A stretch of DNA of 64,000 nucleotides from Mactromeris polynyma. Lineage: Eukaryota; Mollusca; Bivalvia; Venerida; Mactridae. Under the pieces are notes generated by a model that had not been told where the DNA came from, searched no databases, and was given only the letters and a program-made list of their open reading frames with translations. The stretch lies in NCBI GenBank assembly GCA_032209605.1, contig JASFXZ010000001.1:36832619-36896618 (forward strand). The letters run 5' to 3'. A program made the position numbers and the translations under genes. The stretch's first letter is position 1; each line of letters starts with the position of its first letter. Of this stretch, positions 36,301 through 52,900 are shown in pieces.

Positions 36301-36563
36301 ATTTCATTACAGGTGTATACTTACCTGAAGAAAATGCTGGTGGCATTATGTATGACAAATGTAAGACACAGTATGATCCCCAGGGAGGGGGACACCTTAC
36401 ATTGTCCAATCCCGGACCCTGGAACGTCGGTCAGTATTACAGAATGAATCCATCCACTGCCTGTTACTTGTTTTCTGTGAGTGCTAAAATTGGACCAATG
36501 AGGGAAGTGGATATTCAAGCACTTCGGTTGTCCTGGCATAGGTTCCTGAATCGCCTTGGATAA
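15224..36563 (+). CDS. Secreted multidomain astacin metalloprotease (22 exons)
   Basis: Exons: 15224-15301, 15642-15860, 16785-16887, 17650-17800, 19022-19082, 20118-20223, 21680-21771, 22629-22755, 23215-23340, 24075-24193, 24742-24860, 25403-25530, 27272-27398, 27662-27780, 31167-31298, 32128-32316, 32922-33083, 33723-33902, 34568-34655, 35102-35215, 35496-35605, 36313-36563. All join in frame to about 966 residues. Domains: signal peptide 1-25; propeptide to RTKR 107-110; astacin catalytic domain about 120-312 with zinc ligands H209, H213, H219 and general base E210; EGF-like 316-350; CUB 359-476; kringle 481-556; ShKT 561-596; CCP 608-664; ShKT 670-706; CCP 722-778; unassigned module 780-966. 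It should be a secreted zinc endopeptidase; the substrate is unknown. The catalytic-EGF-CUB part resembles tolloid and hatching-type astacins; the rest is not an arrangement I know. The exon 2 acceptor is the least certain junction. The introns hold a SINE and several palindromic elements. Confidence 0.9.
15642..15860 (+). CDS. Astacin gene exon 2: propeptide
   Basis: Seventy-three acidic codons (LVPCLDLHTE to PPEDFDT), phase 0 at both ends, with donor GTAATT. The acceptor GAATGAG at 15641 is weak. An alternative in-frame acceptor CACTGAG at 15671 has a better pyrimidine tract and would shorten the exon by ten codons. Confidence 0.7.
16785..16887 (+). CDS. Astacin gene exon 3: propeptide cleavage site and start of the catalytic domain
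   Basis: Encodes ETRTKR, matching the furin consensus RxKR, then KERKRW and THGVIPYEFD, the canonical N-terminal strand of astacin catalytic domains. Ends in phase 1. Confidence 0.9.
16950..17085. mobile_element. Palindromic AAACCTC element, copy 2 (degraded)
   Basis: Left end ACAATAAAACCTCACATAAA and internal TTATTAAGACCATAT match the family; the right end has decayed. Lies in intron 3. Confidence 0.5.
17650..17800 (+). CDS. Astacin gene exon 4: N-terminal catalytic lobe
   Basis: Encodes GEKTRQHILDDIFGLFQYW then THFRFVPW and DNYLIFVAND, which fits the helix and strand of the astacin N-lobe (the I..A...W...T.IRF pattern). Phase 1 in, phase 2 out. Confidence 0.88.
18011..18146. repeat. 19-bp tandem repeat
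   Basis: Seven units of TTAAGCACAAACTAAGAAT with small changes, in intron 4. Confidence 0.9.
19022..19082 (+). CDS. Astacin gene exon 5: CWSYLG segment
   Basis: Encodes CWSYLGNTRWKGQHISCCSQ, the conserved cysteine strand and edge strand of astacins (C-S-x-x-G...G-Q-x-I-S...C). Phase 2 in, phase 0 out. Confidence 0.9.
20118..20223 (+). CDS. Astacin gene exon 6: zinc-binding active site
   Basis: Contains HEIGHSLGFYHE, the full HExxHxxGxxHE zincin signature (H209, E210, H213, G216, H219, E220), followed by RDDYIRIN as in active astacins. No catalytic residue is lost here. Phase 0 in, phase 1 out. Confidence 0.96.
20597..20691. mobile_element. Short inverted-repeat element
   Basis: A perfect 21-bp inverted repeat (TAAGTGGTAACACGAATCT at the left, complement at 20671-20691) bounds 95 bp. 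A related TTCGTGTTAACCACTTAA motif lies upstream near 20440, so the full element may be larger. In intron 6. Confidence 0.6.
21680..21771 (+). CDS. Astacin gene exon 7: Met-turn
   Basis: Encodes the C-lobe up to YYDMSTVMGYAPN. The Met-turn methionine (M265) and zinc-associated tyrosine (Y267) are present, but the usual SxMHY histidine is glycine (G266). Phase 1 in, phase 0 out. Confidence 0.92.
22186..22604 (+). mobile_element. tRNA-Arg-type SINE, copy B
   Basis: Same family as copy A: A box TGGCTCAGTGG, B box GGGTTCGATCC, body, and a (TACCAA)-like tail. It is flanked by an 8-bp direct repeat CCAATAAT (22178-22185 and 22605-22612), a likely target-site duplication. It sits in intron 7, 24 bp before exon 8. 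Confidence 0.88.
22629..22755 (+). CDS. Astacin gene exon 8: end of the catalytic domain
   Basis: Begins SFSKN, continuing the Met-turn loop, and ends with the C-terminal helix (DMSAYYMFYEAQVLYGMK). The donor GTGGAG is non-ideal but gives phase 1, matching exon 9. Confidence 0.85.
23215..23340 (+). CDS. Astacin gene exon 9: EGF-like domain
   Basis: Encodes KCPEMSDDCVNGGY, GTCRCRCPEG and TTNC, with the cysteine pattern of the EGF-like unit that follows many astacin domains. Phase 1 at both ends, so it is a self-contained exchangeable module. Confidence 0.9.
24075..24193 (+). CDS. Astacin gene exon 10: CUB domain, first part
   Basis: Begins GSDVCGGVIEL and contains SLNYPGPYRISQPCVWFI, the CUB start (CGG) and the YP..Y....C.W.I signature. 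Phase 1 in, phase 0 out. Confidence 0.92.
24742..24860 (+). CDS. Astacin gene exon 11: CUB domain, middle
   Basis: Encodes KLKADFERFDI and KKCSTFLEIRF, aligning with the CUB core (L.F..F.ie....C..D.lei). The acidic residues of calcium-binding CUBs are only partly kept. Phase 0 in, phase 2 out. Confidence 0.9.
25028..25084 (-). other. 5'-truncated tRNA-like sequence
   Basis: Reading the minus strand, TTAGCATAACGG resembles an A box, followed by a perfect 5-bp anticodon-type stem (ACGGA/TCCGT), and GGGTTCGATTC is a B box. The 5' acceptor strand is missing, replaced by the adjoining palindromic element. It is more likely a truncated SINE or tRNA pseudogene than a working tRNA. Confidence 0.45.
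25085..25346. mobile_element. Palindromic AAACCTC element, copy 3, with internal expansion
   Basis: Left end ACCTCAATAATAAGACC, right end GAGGTTTTACTGTA. From about 25212 the right half contains roughly seven tandem 18-bp units (GGTGGTCTTATAATTGAG), so part of the element has become a minisatellite. In intron 11. Confidence 0.75.
25403..25530 (+). CDS. Astacin gene exon 12: CUB domain, end
   Basis: Encodes KYCGDG with the fourth CUB cysteine, then the closing strands (VYVKFSVSVSV). Phase 2 in, phase 1 out, so the three CUB exons form one 1-1 module. Confidence 0.9.
25531..27271. other. Astacin intron 12
   Basis: A 1.7-kb intron. It contains the minus-strand coding relic at 26200-26470; nothing else recognised. 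Confidence 0.6.
26200..26470 (-). pseudogene. Protein-coding relic, paralogous to 2645-2810
   Basis: The minus-strand frame includes FFNTPFLKCNGPGKIF, MRSQLIKSHYT and CHAGICDIINADGG, and stays open for about 100 codons. The shared amino-acid motif with 2645-2810 shows coding ancestry. It lies antisense within intron 12. Family unknown; it could also be an unrecognised nested exon. Confidence 0.5.
27272..27398 (+). CDS. Astacin gene exon 13: kringle, first half
   Basis: Encodes CYSSRDKGNSYRGQVSYS then PCLAWDKVVNC, matching the kringle start C....G..YRG..S.....C..W. Phase 1 in, phase 2 out. Confidence 0.93.
27433..27583. mobile_element. Palindromic AAACCTC element, copy 4
   Basis: Left CAAACCTCAGTAATAAGACC, right GTGTGAGGTTTTACTATA; in intron 13 between the kringle half-exons. 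Confidence 0.7.
27662..27780 (+). CDS. Astacin gene exon 14: kringle, second half
   Basis: Encodes LEQNYCRNPGHGTEPWCY then ERAYCDVC, the diagnostic NYCRNP...PWCY...YC..C half of a kringle. All six cysteines are present across the two exons. Phase 2 in, phase 1 out. Confidence 0.96.
28317..28440. mobile_element. Hairpin element with perfect 25-bp arms
   Basis: ACGGTGGCACAGAGGTGACA (extending to 28341) is exactly complementary to 28399-28423. A second partial copy of the right end (ACCTCTGTGCCACCGTA) follows at 28424-28440. The loop carries TCTCGTGTGCACGA and GCGCACGAGA motifs. Confidence 0.75.
28758..29041. mobile_element. hAT-like non-autonomous DNA element
   Basis: Starts CAGGCGCGTAG and ends CTACGCCCCTG, near-perfect inverted termini of the CAGGGGCGTAG type common in hAT elements. 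It is 284 bp with no ORF. I could not find a clean 8-bp target duplication. Confidence 0.6.
29681..30074 (+). mobile_element. tRNA-Arg-type SINE, copy C (older)
   Basis: Diverged member of the family at 14252 and 22186: head GGTGGCTCAATGG, B box GGGTTCGATCC, body with TCAGTGTTTCCTACC, end CGATCTCATAAACA. Several internal deletions indicate an older insertion. Confidence 0.8.
30861..31024. mobile_element. Palindromic CAGTAAAACCTC element, copy 5
   Basis: ACAGTAAAACCTCAATAAT at the left and ATTATTGAGGTTTTAC at the right. It closely matches copy 1 through CCTCAAAATTAAGAACACAA and TTTCAAGGGTC. Confidence 0.8.
31167..31298 (+). CDS. Astacin gene exon 15: ShKT domain 1
   Basis: Encodes six cysteines spaced C-x6-C-x10-C-x9-C-x3-C-x2-C (CRDLFDNC to CRKTCRMC), the ShKT fold often appended to invertebrate astacins. 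Phase 1-1. Confidence 0.92.
31480..31655 (+). mobile_element. SINE-like repeat family 2, copy 1
   Basis: Its 3' part (GGAGCAGTCATCGGGACTAA, then TTAATATAAACTGTCAACTT) is shared with segments at 44335-44528 and 57690-57865. In intron 15. Confidence 0.55.
32128..32316 (+). CDS. Astacin gene exon 16: CCP/sushi domain 1
   Basis: Encodes CSPPSRHIDDGEVV, YRVGDTVTYIC and TCTSEGTWTY..VC, the four-cysteine CCP pattern. It has several NxS/T sites (NETT, NGSG, NSTC). Phase 1-1. Confidence 0.92.
32922..33083 (+). CDS. Astacin gene exon 17: ShKT domain 2 plus Asn/Thr-rich linker
   Basis: Encodes ACVDKRSDC..., MCRAYREF and CTNTCGLC, a second six-cysteine ShKT unit. It is followed by a linker (TSNNTSNNTISK) rich in potential N-glycosylation sites. 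Phase 1-1. Confidence 0.92.
33300..33480. repeat. Dispersed repeat shared with 37938-38115, copy 1
   Basis: GATTAAGTTGTTACAGG, GACAATGCCTCCCACAC and ACATTAGGAGTTGAG have close counterparts in the same order at 37938-38115. No ORF or tRNA-like part. In intron 17. Confidence 0.65.
33723..33902 (+). CDS. Astacin gene exon 18: CCP/sushi domain 2
   Basis: Encodes CQPDWYMIGN, YYVGDVVTFKCATDY and CRSDGIFTGIEPRC, a CCP with a reduced central region. Phase 1-1. Confidence 0.9.
34568..34655 (+). CDS. Astacin gene exon 19: start of the C-terminal module
   Basis: Twenty-eight codons plus split ends (AIKDTVTDLFHVSISRRSHT ...). No family recognised. Phase 1 in, phase 2 out, with good splice sites (TTTCATTTCAG, GTCAGT). 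Confidence 0.8.
35102..35215 (+). CDS. Astacin gene exon 20: C-terminal module
   Basis: Encodes FYRIQRHGEIVAWEFYSLYR then GQVYFQVWRQ. The alternating pattern suggests a beta-sandwich; WEFYS...G.v.fQVWR looks like a conserved core. Phase 2-2. Confidence 0.85.
35496..35605 (+). CDS. Astacin gene exon 21: C-terminal module
   Basis: Encodes LVTVYVPLQQRVTVEPGDFI, alternating beta-strand-like segments with a V.pGD.IG turn. Phase 2 in, phase 1 out. Confidence 0.85.
35861..35941. mobile_element. Compact hairpin element, 31-bp arms
   Basis: Left arm 35861-35891 (ATCGAGGGCTCAACGCAACA ...), right arm 35911-35941, one mismatch in 31 bp, 19-nt AT-rich loop. Transcribed as part of intron 21. Confidence 0.75.
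36313..36563 (+). CDS. Astacin gene exon 22: C-terminal module and stop
   Basis: Continues GVYLPEENAGGIMYDK and ends RFLNRLG with TAA at 36561-36563. Only two cysteines (in DKCKTQ and TACYLF), which could pair. No transmembrane segment or lipid-anchor signal is seen, so the protein is predicted to be released. Confidence 0.85.
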
Positions 36564-36802
36564 AACATGAATAAATGTACGAGTCCTACTTCACAGTCAT
36601 ATGGTAATAGCAGTGTTTCTTGAGCAGCAATTCCCAGATTAGTCAGTGTCTGTGAAAGATCGCCACACAAACTATTGCATGTACATGTATGACTAAATCA
36701 TTTAAGACCATCATAAATAAATTGCTGGATTGTTGTCAGTTTATCATTTTCGTATCTTTCCACTGGTGCTTTAAGGCATGCAAGCCCATTTTTTTTAGAA
36801 AA

Positions 36803-36990
36803 TACAGTGAAACCTCGAGACAAAGACCACCATTATTAAGGACACTATTGGTTCTGAAGAGTCGGCCTTATCATTGAGATGGTCTGAATAGATGGTTCAA
36901 ATCATGAAGAAAATTGAAAACTGGGCCCTGTAAATACCTTAATTACTGGTCTTAATTTTGAGATTGTATTTCAACGAGGATTAACTGTAA
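36803..36990. mobile_element. Palindromic AAACCTC element, copy 6 (diverged)
   Basis: Left TACAGTGAAACCTCGAGACA, right CAACGAGGATTAACTGTA; internal GACCACCATTATTAAGGAC. In or just after the 3' UTR of the astacin gene. Confidence 0.6.
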
Positions 36991-37937
36991 ACTATATATC
37001 TAAATGGCATGAACAATAGGCGACAGACGGACAGATAAGCAAGTAATTCATTTATAGAGCGGTATGATTTCCTGGCCTGTGATCTAAAATCAATTGAAAA
37101 ATGTGCGCAATAATTTGTGAGTATATCTAGTACATCCAAATGCGTCTTATCAAAACATGTTTATTTTGTTGAATTCTAGAGCACACACATTCTATCACGT
37201 TTATGAAACTGATATCAGTTGAAGGTTTTGTATAAACATTTGTGTTCATGTTTTACGTATGTGCTAATTTACATTGCATTTTGATGTCTTGTATTGTTTA
37301 CTAAGTAAACATTTGTATATATTTGATTGTTGTGAAATTATTGGCATTCATGCAGTGATTTTTTTATTATATAACAAAACTACAAGGTATCAACTTATTC
37401 AATTTATCGTTTAATTATGAAGCTGTTGTAACTGCATTGTTAGGGCTGTTCTAGGAAAATCTGTATGGAAGGGTAGGACCAATTAAATTACTGTGGTGGG
37501 GCAAAAACAGATTGGTGGTTCCCATATGTTCAACTGTAGTTGCTACCCCCTCTGGGAGATTATCCTGGAATAACCCTTACTGGAACTGAGCTACAAGAAC
37601 TTTGTATCTAACCCTCAGTATGTGTGACATACACCATAAACCAGATTATGTCAAATAATTAAATTTTGTTGTGGAGTAGTGTTGTTTTTTACTAATGATA
37701 TGTACAAGTATACCAAATTTTTTTTTAACAAATTGCAGTTTTAGTATTATGTGAAATTTTATCATAGTTTTATGTCATGCCATATACTCATGTATCGTAG
37801 TGTGTAAAATGTATATTATAACATAGCATGTATAGAATAAATAAAATGGAAAATATCCAATATTTTGCTGTACTTAGAAATTATTTTTGACAAAATTAGC
37901 ACAAGTTCATTGAATACAAAGTCTAATGTTCATACTT

Positions 37938-38115
37938 AAGGAAAGATTAAGTAGTTACAGGGAACACCACCTACACAAGACAATGCCTCCCCACACAGTT
38001 CCCATCAAAATATCAGCAAAAGAAACATTACGAGTTGAGGTTTAAAGGGAAACATCTATAGAAGGGGTAGTACGGAATTGTCAGATCAACAAAAACAACC
38101 ACGGAGAACTGAAGG
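37938..38115. repeat. Dispersed repeat shared with 33300-33480, copy 2
   Basis: GATTAAGTAGTTACAGG, GACAATGCCTCCCCACAC and ACATTACGAGTTGAG in the same order and orientation as the copy in intron 17. Confidence 0.65.
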
Positions 38116-39918
38116 GGACAACAAGTAACACAACAGAAAATATTTTGACAATTTTTATTCAAATATTCATCTTATAATATGAAATACAGTCATAAAACTC
38201 CATTGCTTTGTAAACATATAACAAATTTGTACTTCTCCCTCAGATACAAACATACGTTAAAATTTTTCAGAATAGAAGTTCATGTTTGTGAGTATACATA
38301 CATTGTCATTGACAGTAAAACTGTCTTGAACCACAAATCAACTTCTAACAGTCCTCCTAGCAGGCCTCAATGAAAATAAAGATTTTTGTAACAATCACAA
38401 TTTAGCAAATTACAGGATTACAGGTTTTCCAAGGTGATTTCTGTAAAAATAAAGAGAAAAAGGCTAGTTTTGACCATCGTATTTGATGGATCGAGATGCC
38501 GAGATGGGCTGGCAGTAGGATCTGGGCAATCAGAGACTGTTTTCATAAATAATCAAGATGATATATGTAAGTAATATCATAAGGCTACAGTTTGCACTAG
38601 TGAAAAGTACCATATAAATATAATATTCATTGCTCTAAAAAAATATGGCAAAATCTAATGGTTTGGACAGGGAAGTACAGGTTCTATAGGTTTTTCAGAA
38701 AAAATAAAGGTTTTAAAGGATTTTCAAAAAATAAAGGTTATTACAGGTTTAAAGGGTTTGAATAGGAGGCCTGTTATAAGTTATAACTGTCAGTCAATTT
38801 ATTCTTCATCCAATCAAGTGTAAAACATTTATACATCAACTTTTCAATGGCATAATGTAACGATCATATACAGGTAGTTTACAAGATATCTGAACATGCT
38901 TCTGAAACACAACACAAGATTCCCAATATGTAAGCCATAATGACATCAGTCATTACATGTAATTTTAACAATTTCTGACCTTAACAGAAATACCTGGAAA
39001 TAATTACATTTTGTTTAAAATGATATCAATACCACAGCAAAGTGTCTTTATGGATTCAGTATATTAGAAATATTTACATAATGTACACACATAAATACTT
39101 GATTATCAACAGTTCTCTTCAGGTCACGAGAATTCAAAGCTAAATATTTGATGATACCATCATTATACATCAGTACATAAAGTACACAGCGAGTGAACAA
39201 AGACCGGCAACAATGTCACAGATTACACCTATCTCCTATGCAGTGGTCTCCCTTTACAAAGTACACAGACCTCTGCCATTACAAACATTTTACAGTCATC
39301 ACTTTTTTATCCTTTGATTTTATATATTAGATATTGACATAGTTATAGTTATATTACAAAGAAATAAGGTCGATGTATATGGTTAAATGAAAAATAAGTT
39401 GGACATTTAACGTTTCTGATGGCAGTGATTAATGTACTGCTAAGGGAGGTAAGCGCTGTGAGGAGTTTGAGAATTTAGGACATAGCAACCGATGGTTTGT
39501 AAACTGTACTAGGAGAGGAATAATACATAAAAAGAAGAAATAGCACATATAAGCATAAAGCTTTAACAAAACAACTGAGATGAAATATTTGCACAAGAGA
39601 ATCACTAAGTCATGTAAATATATATATATGTACATATTTCTTTCTCCACACAAGTTACCAAGAAAAGTCTGCTAAGGATATTTAACACAACTAGCATTGC
39701 AGCGACGGCTTCAGATTCTTATCTGCCGCAAAACAGCACTAACTTTGTCCACAGAATATATCCACTCCGAACTGATTATGATTTTTTTTTTGCCTGCATG
39801 AATAAACACTTCATATATCTGCCACAGATTGTATCACTGAAATCAGCATGTGTGAATGAACTCTTTTTCGTAAACGTTAAGGCCATATTACTGTAGCAAA
39901 TTACGAAGTCTTTTCCTT

Positions 39919-49793
<9,875 letters not shown>

Positions 49794-49924
49794 TTTGTTT
49801 TGGAACGAGCATGCGCAGTGAGTTGGTCTTTACGTCTGGACGTTTGCAAAATTTGCTCTACTTCAAAGAGCGTTTGGGTAGCACAGATTATCTAGGCTGA
49901 CAGATCTTTAGCGGAGTAGAAATT
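49794..49924. promoter_or_regulatory. Bidirectional promoter between COPS2 and DDA1
   Basis: The two start codons diverge and are separated by 131 bp, which must hold both 5' UTRs and core promoters. GCATGCGCAGT at 49809-49819 is an NRF-1-like site, a motif typical of bidirectional housekeeping promoters. No TATA box is obvious. Confidence 0.75.
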
Positions 49925-49927
49925 ATG
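49925..49927 (+). CDS. DDA1: DDA1 coding exon 1 (start codon only)
   Basis: ATG followed at once by the donor GTAAAT. Joined in phase 0 to exon 2 it restores MADFLK. Transcript evidence would confirm this exon. Confidence 0.75.
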
Positions 49928-52900
49928 GTAAATTTATGCTTGTATCTCCTTATGTGGTCAACATTTTCTTCGCTTTGTTAGATTAACTTCAATGTATTAT
50001 GTAGTATACGTAAATCCACTAAACAACACTACGTTCGATACTAGCCTTGCACCTACCCACGATCTATGACTAACCCGTTTCTTCTTGTTCTTGGCTAATG
50101 CGTCTCGTAGTCGTACGTGTATTCGTTCTGACATGTTTATTGTAATATTCTGAACTTCGATTTGTGTTTGAATTTTGCCAAATTTGACTCATGTTAGTAA
50201 TAATTCCGCATCCAAAACTGTCACTTCTACCTGTTGTGTTTTTTATTGAATTTTAGCAAATGTGTTATCTACTCACACTAACATCAAAGTGTATCAAGGG
50301 CTTGTATACTCATGACACTGAATACCAGTGTGCACTTAACACGGGTGGAAATGTCCGATTACTATGCTAGTTTTCGTTGCACATTTGTTTACTTTGTAGT
50401 GTTCAGCGTTTTTTTAGTTCCTACAGAAAAAAATGCCGTTTTTGCAGGCAGAATATATTGGAAAGCAATAGACAGACGGACGATACCAGTACGTGGACAC
50501 CTCCATATCTAGCGTTTCATTAACAATTTAAACTTTCTTGACTGAAGTTGATATTACTCACAATTATTCGCACTGTACTTGTTCTTCATCCGGTATCTGG
50601 TATCGAACGCGTATTTGTAATATTCCGGGTTTTTAACTTACAAGCGGACAAACTCGGGTTGAGAAACATAAACGAACATTGTTGTTGCAGTCAACAGGTG
50701 ATTAAATTATGGATGTCTGTTTAAATCATCTTCAAATCAATGAAAGACAAACAATATTGAAAGGCTTTGATAACTAAAAAGTCAATTTTACAAAGTCTCG
50801 CCAAAATATTCAACATGAAGCCAGAAATGTTTCGTTACAATTCCTGAACTATTATCCTAATCATTTGGGCGTATGCATGTGACACGATGTGTACAGTTAT
50901 GTGCCAAATGTTTTACTTATTTTGACTGAGAGCATAGTTCCATTTTATGAAGAAGAAAAAATAAATGGCCATTTTAAAGTTTGTTTTAGTATCCATTTAG
51001 TGTTCTCCCTAATACATGCGTATCTACACTCTCTGTTTATACATGTGGCTTTTTAAACCAAACTAAATGGAATTTAATAAAACCTTCATTCTTCCAGGTT
51101 TTAAAATCTTTAAATTAAACCATCTAATGAACTTCTCTAAAAATGATTCCTCATTAGGGGTTTTCTTTTTAAGAGTATGTTGATGTCCGCGTACTGGTTA
51201 AATAGCACAAATTCTTTTGGCTGTGACTGTAGCATGTGCGATGCCAAACTGCGCATGCGCAGTGGGTTATTTACAATCATGATTTCCCATAACTTTTAGA
51301 GCAAGGATTTATCTGAAAAGTTACAAAGACCAGATGGTTTGAAACACAGCTGAGTTTACACAGTTTATTAAAATACTGTAAAAAGTGTCCGTGTTCTGTT
51401 CCCGTCTGTCTAGAAGTTACATACCTCTTTTTCTATGATATGTGTTAGTTTTTTAAGCACCTTCGCTTATAGTTGAATGAGAAAAAATCATTTACAAGCC
51501 TAATATTTAACATGCAGCATAACAGTGTACTACTGAAGTGGGTATTTGGGTACATACGATCCATGTTTATGCCTCTTAACTGAAATATTAATCATTATTT
51601 TTATTTTATACTACTTTATTACCTTCCATAACCATTCAAAAACATATTTCCAAATAAAATGACCGTATTTGGACAAATCAGACTGTACTTGTGTAAATCT
51701 TAACAGTTTTTGGGTATATTTGGGTAAATTGTGCCACCTGGTATTTAGTACAAACGTAGAAACATGGCAGTGAGTGGTTGGCTTGATTGAAAGTAAATTT
51801 TATTTAAAATACGGATTTTTAAATTACAAGATATTTGTAAAGTTAATTTGCAGAAATGATTTAGTGTTTAAGATATATAGTTTACATGTACATGTAAACT
51901 TAACACATTGGTAATCAGGACAACCAGTGTACATGTATGTTATACAGTGTCATCTTCTTATCCCAAGGTGGCTGACAGCCTTCATTCCTTAACTAAACCC
52001 AGGCATGGCAATTATGTGTTGCTTTTAATGTTAGACATTATTACGGAAGAAGTCATTAAAACAAACAATTACCATTAATAATGCACATATTTACTCCCCC
52101 TCTCTGTGTAGTGGGCTTAGATTTACGGTTGTGAACTTATTTATATATATGATAAAGCTGTAAATAGTAAATAAAATAGTATTTTTCTGTAAGTCAATTT
52201 GTAATCTGGTGGACATCCCTATAAAAAGTTGCCAATTAAAATTTTATTGCCAATTGTCATGTCTGAATGCAATAGAAACACATTAAACTTAAATAATCAA
52301 GCGAGAGTCGTGTCGTATTTTGATCAGTGTCACCAAGCGCTTAGTTCCATGGTTGAAAACATCTATATAACCCAGGAAACATGGTACATTTGATTTTCAG
52401 ACTGGTATCCCGGTTTAACATTTCAAATACATTATTTTAACACTACAAGGTTAACTTTGAAAATTGGGAGATTGCTGCTCCCGGCCAGGAAAGCATGATT
52501 GGCCTTTCAAATCCGAAAGCCTCCCGTGGAAGTCGGAAGAGTTCACATGTATGAGGTAGTTGCCTTTAATTCAGTACACAGAGTTTGCTGTATGTATACT
52601 GTATGTTATAGTCTAGGATACTTATGTTTGTATACTGTTTATTTTCAGGCGGACTTTTTGAAAGAGTTGCCATCTTATGATGAGAATAATTTTACCAGGT
52701 TTAATTCAGAGTCAGGATTTAAGTCAAATGTAAGTACTGTTAGTCTTTTTTAGACATACTTAAAATACCCTTACCCAGATGGAATGAGTTGGTGATTGAA
52801 TTTTTTTTTTAAACAAAATTCATCCTGCCTGGAACAGGCAAAAAGAATTGAGTGTGGGTCCATTTTGGTGTCGGTCAACAAATCTCTAACTAACAACTAT

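Larger units (their letters stand above)
36564..39918. other. Convergent 3' region of the astacin and CSN2 genes
   Basis: Contains 3' UTR of both genes with no further coding evidence. Plus-strand AATAAA signals are at 36570, 36717 and 37836. Minus-strand signals (TTTATT) are at 38798 and 38154. A palindromic element (36803-36990) and a dispersed repeat (37938-38115) lie inside. The actual cleavage sites, and whether the UTRs overlap, cannot be read from sequence. Confidence 0.6.
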
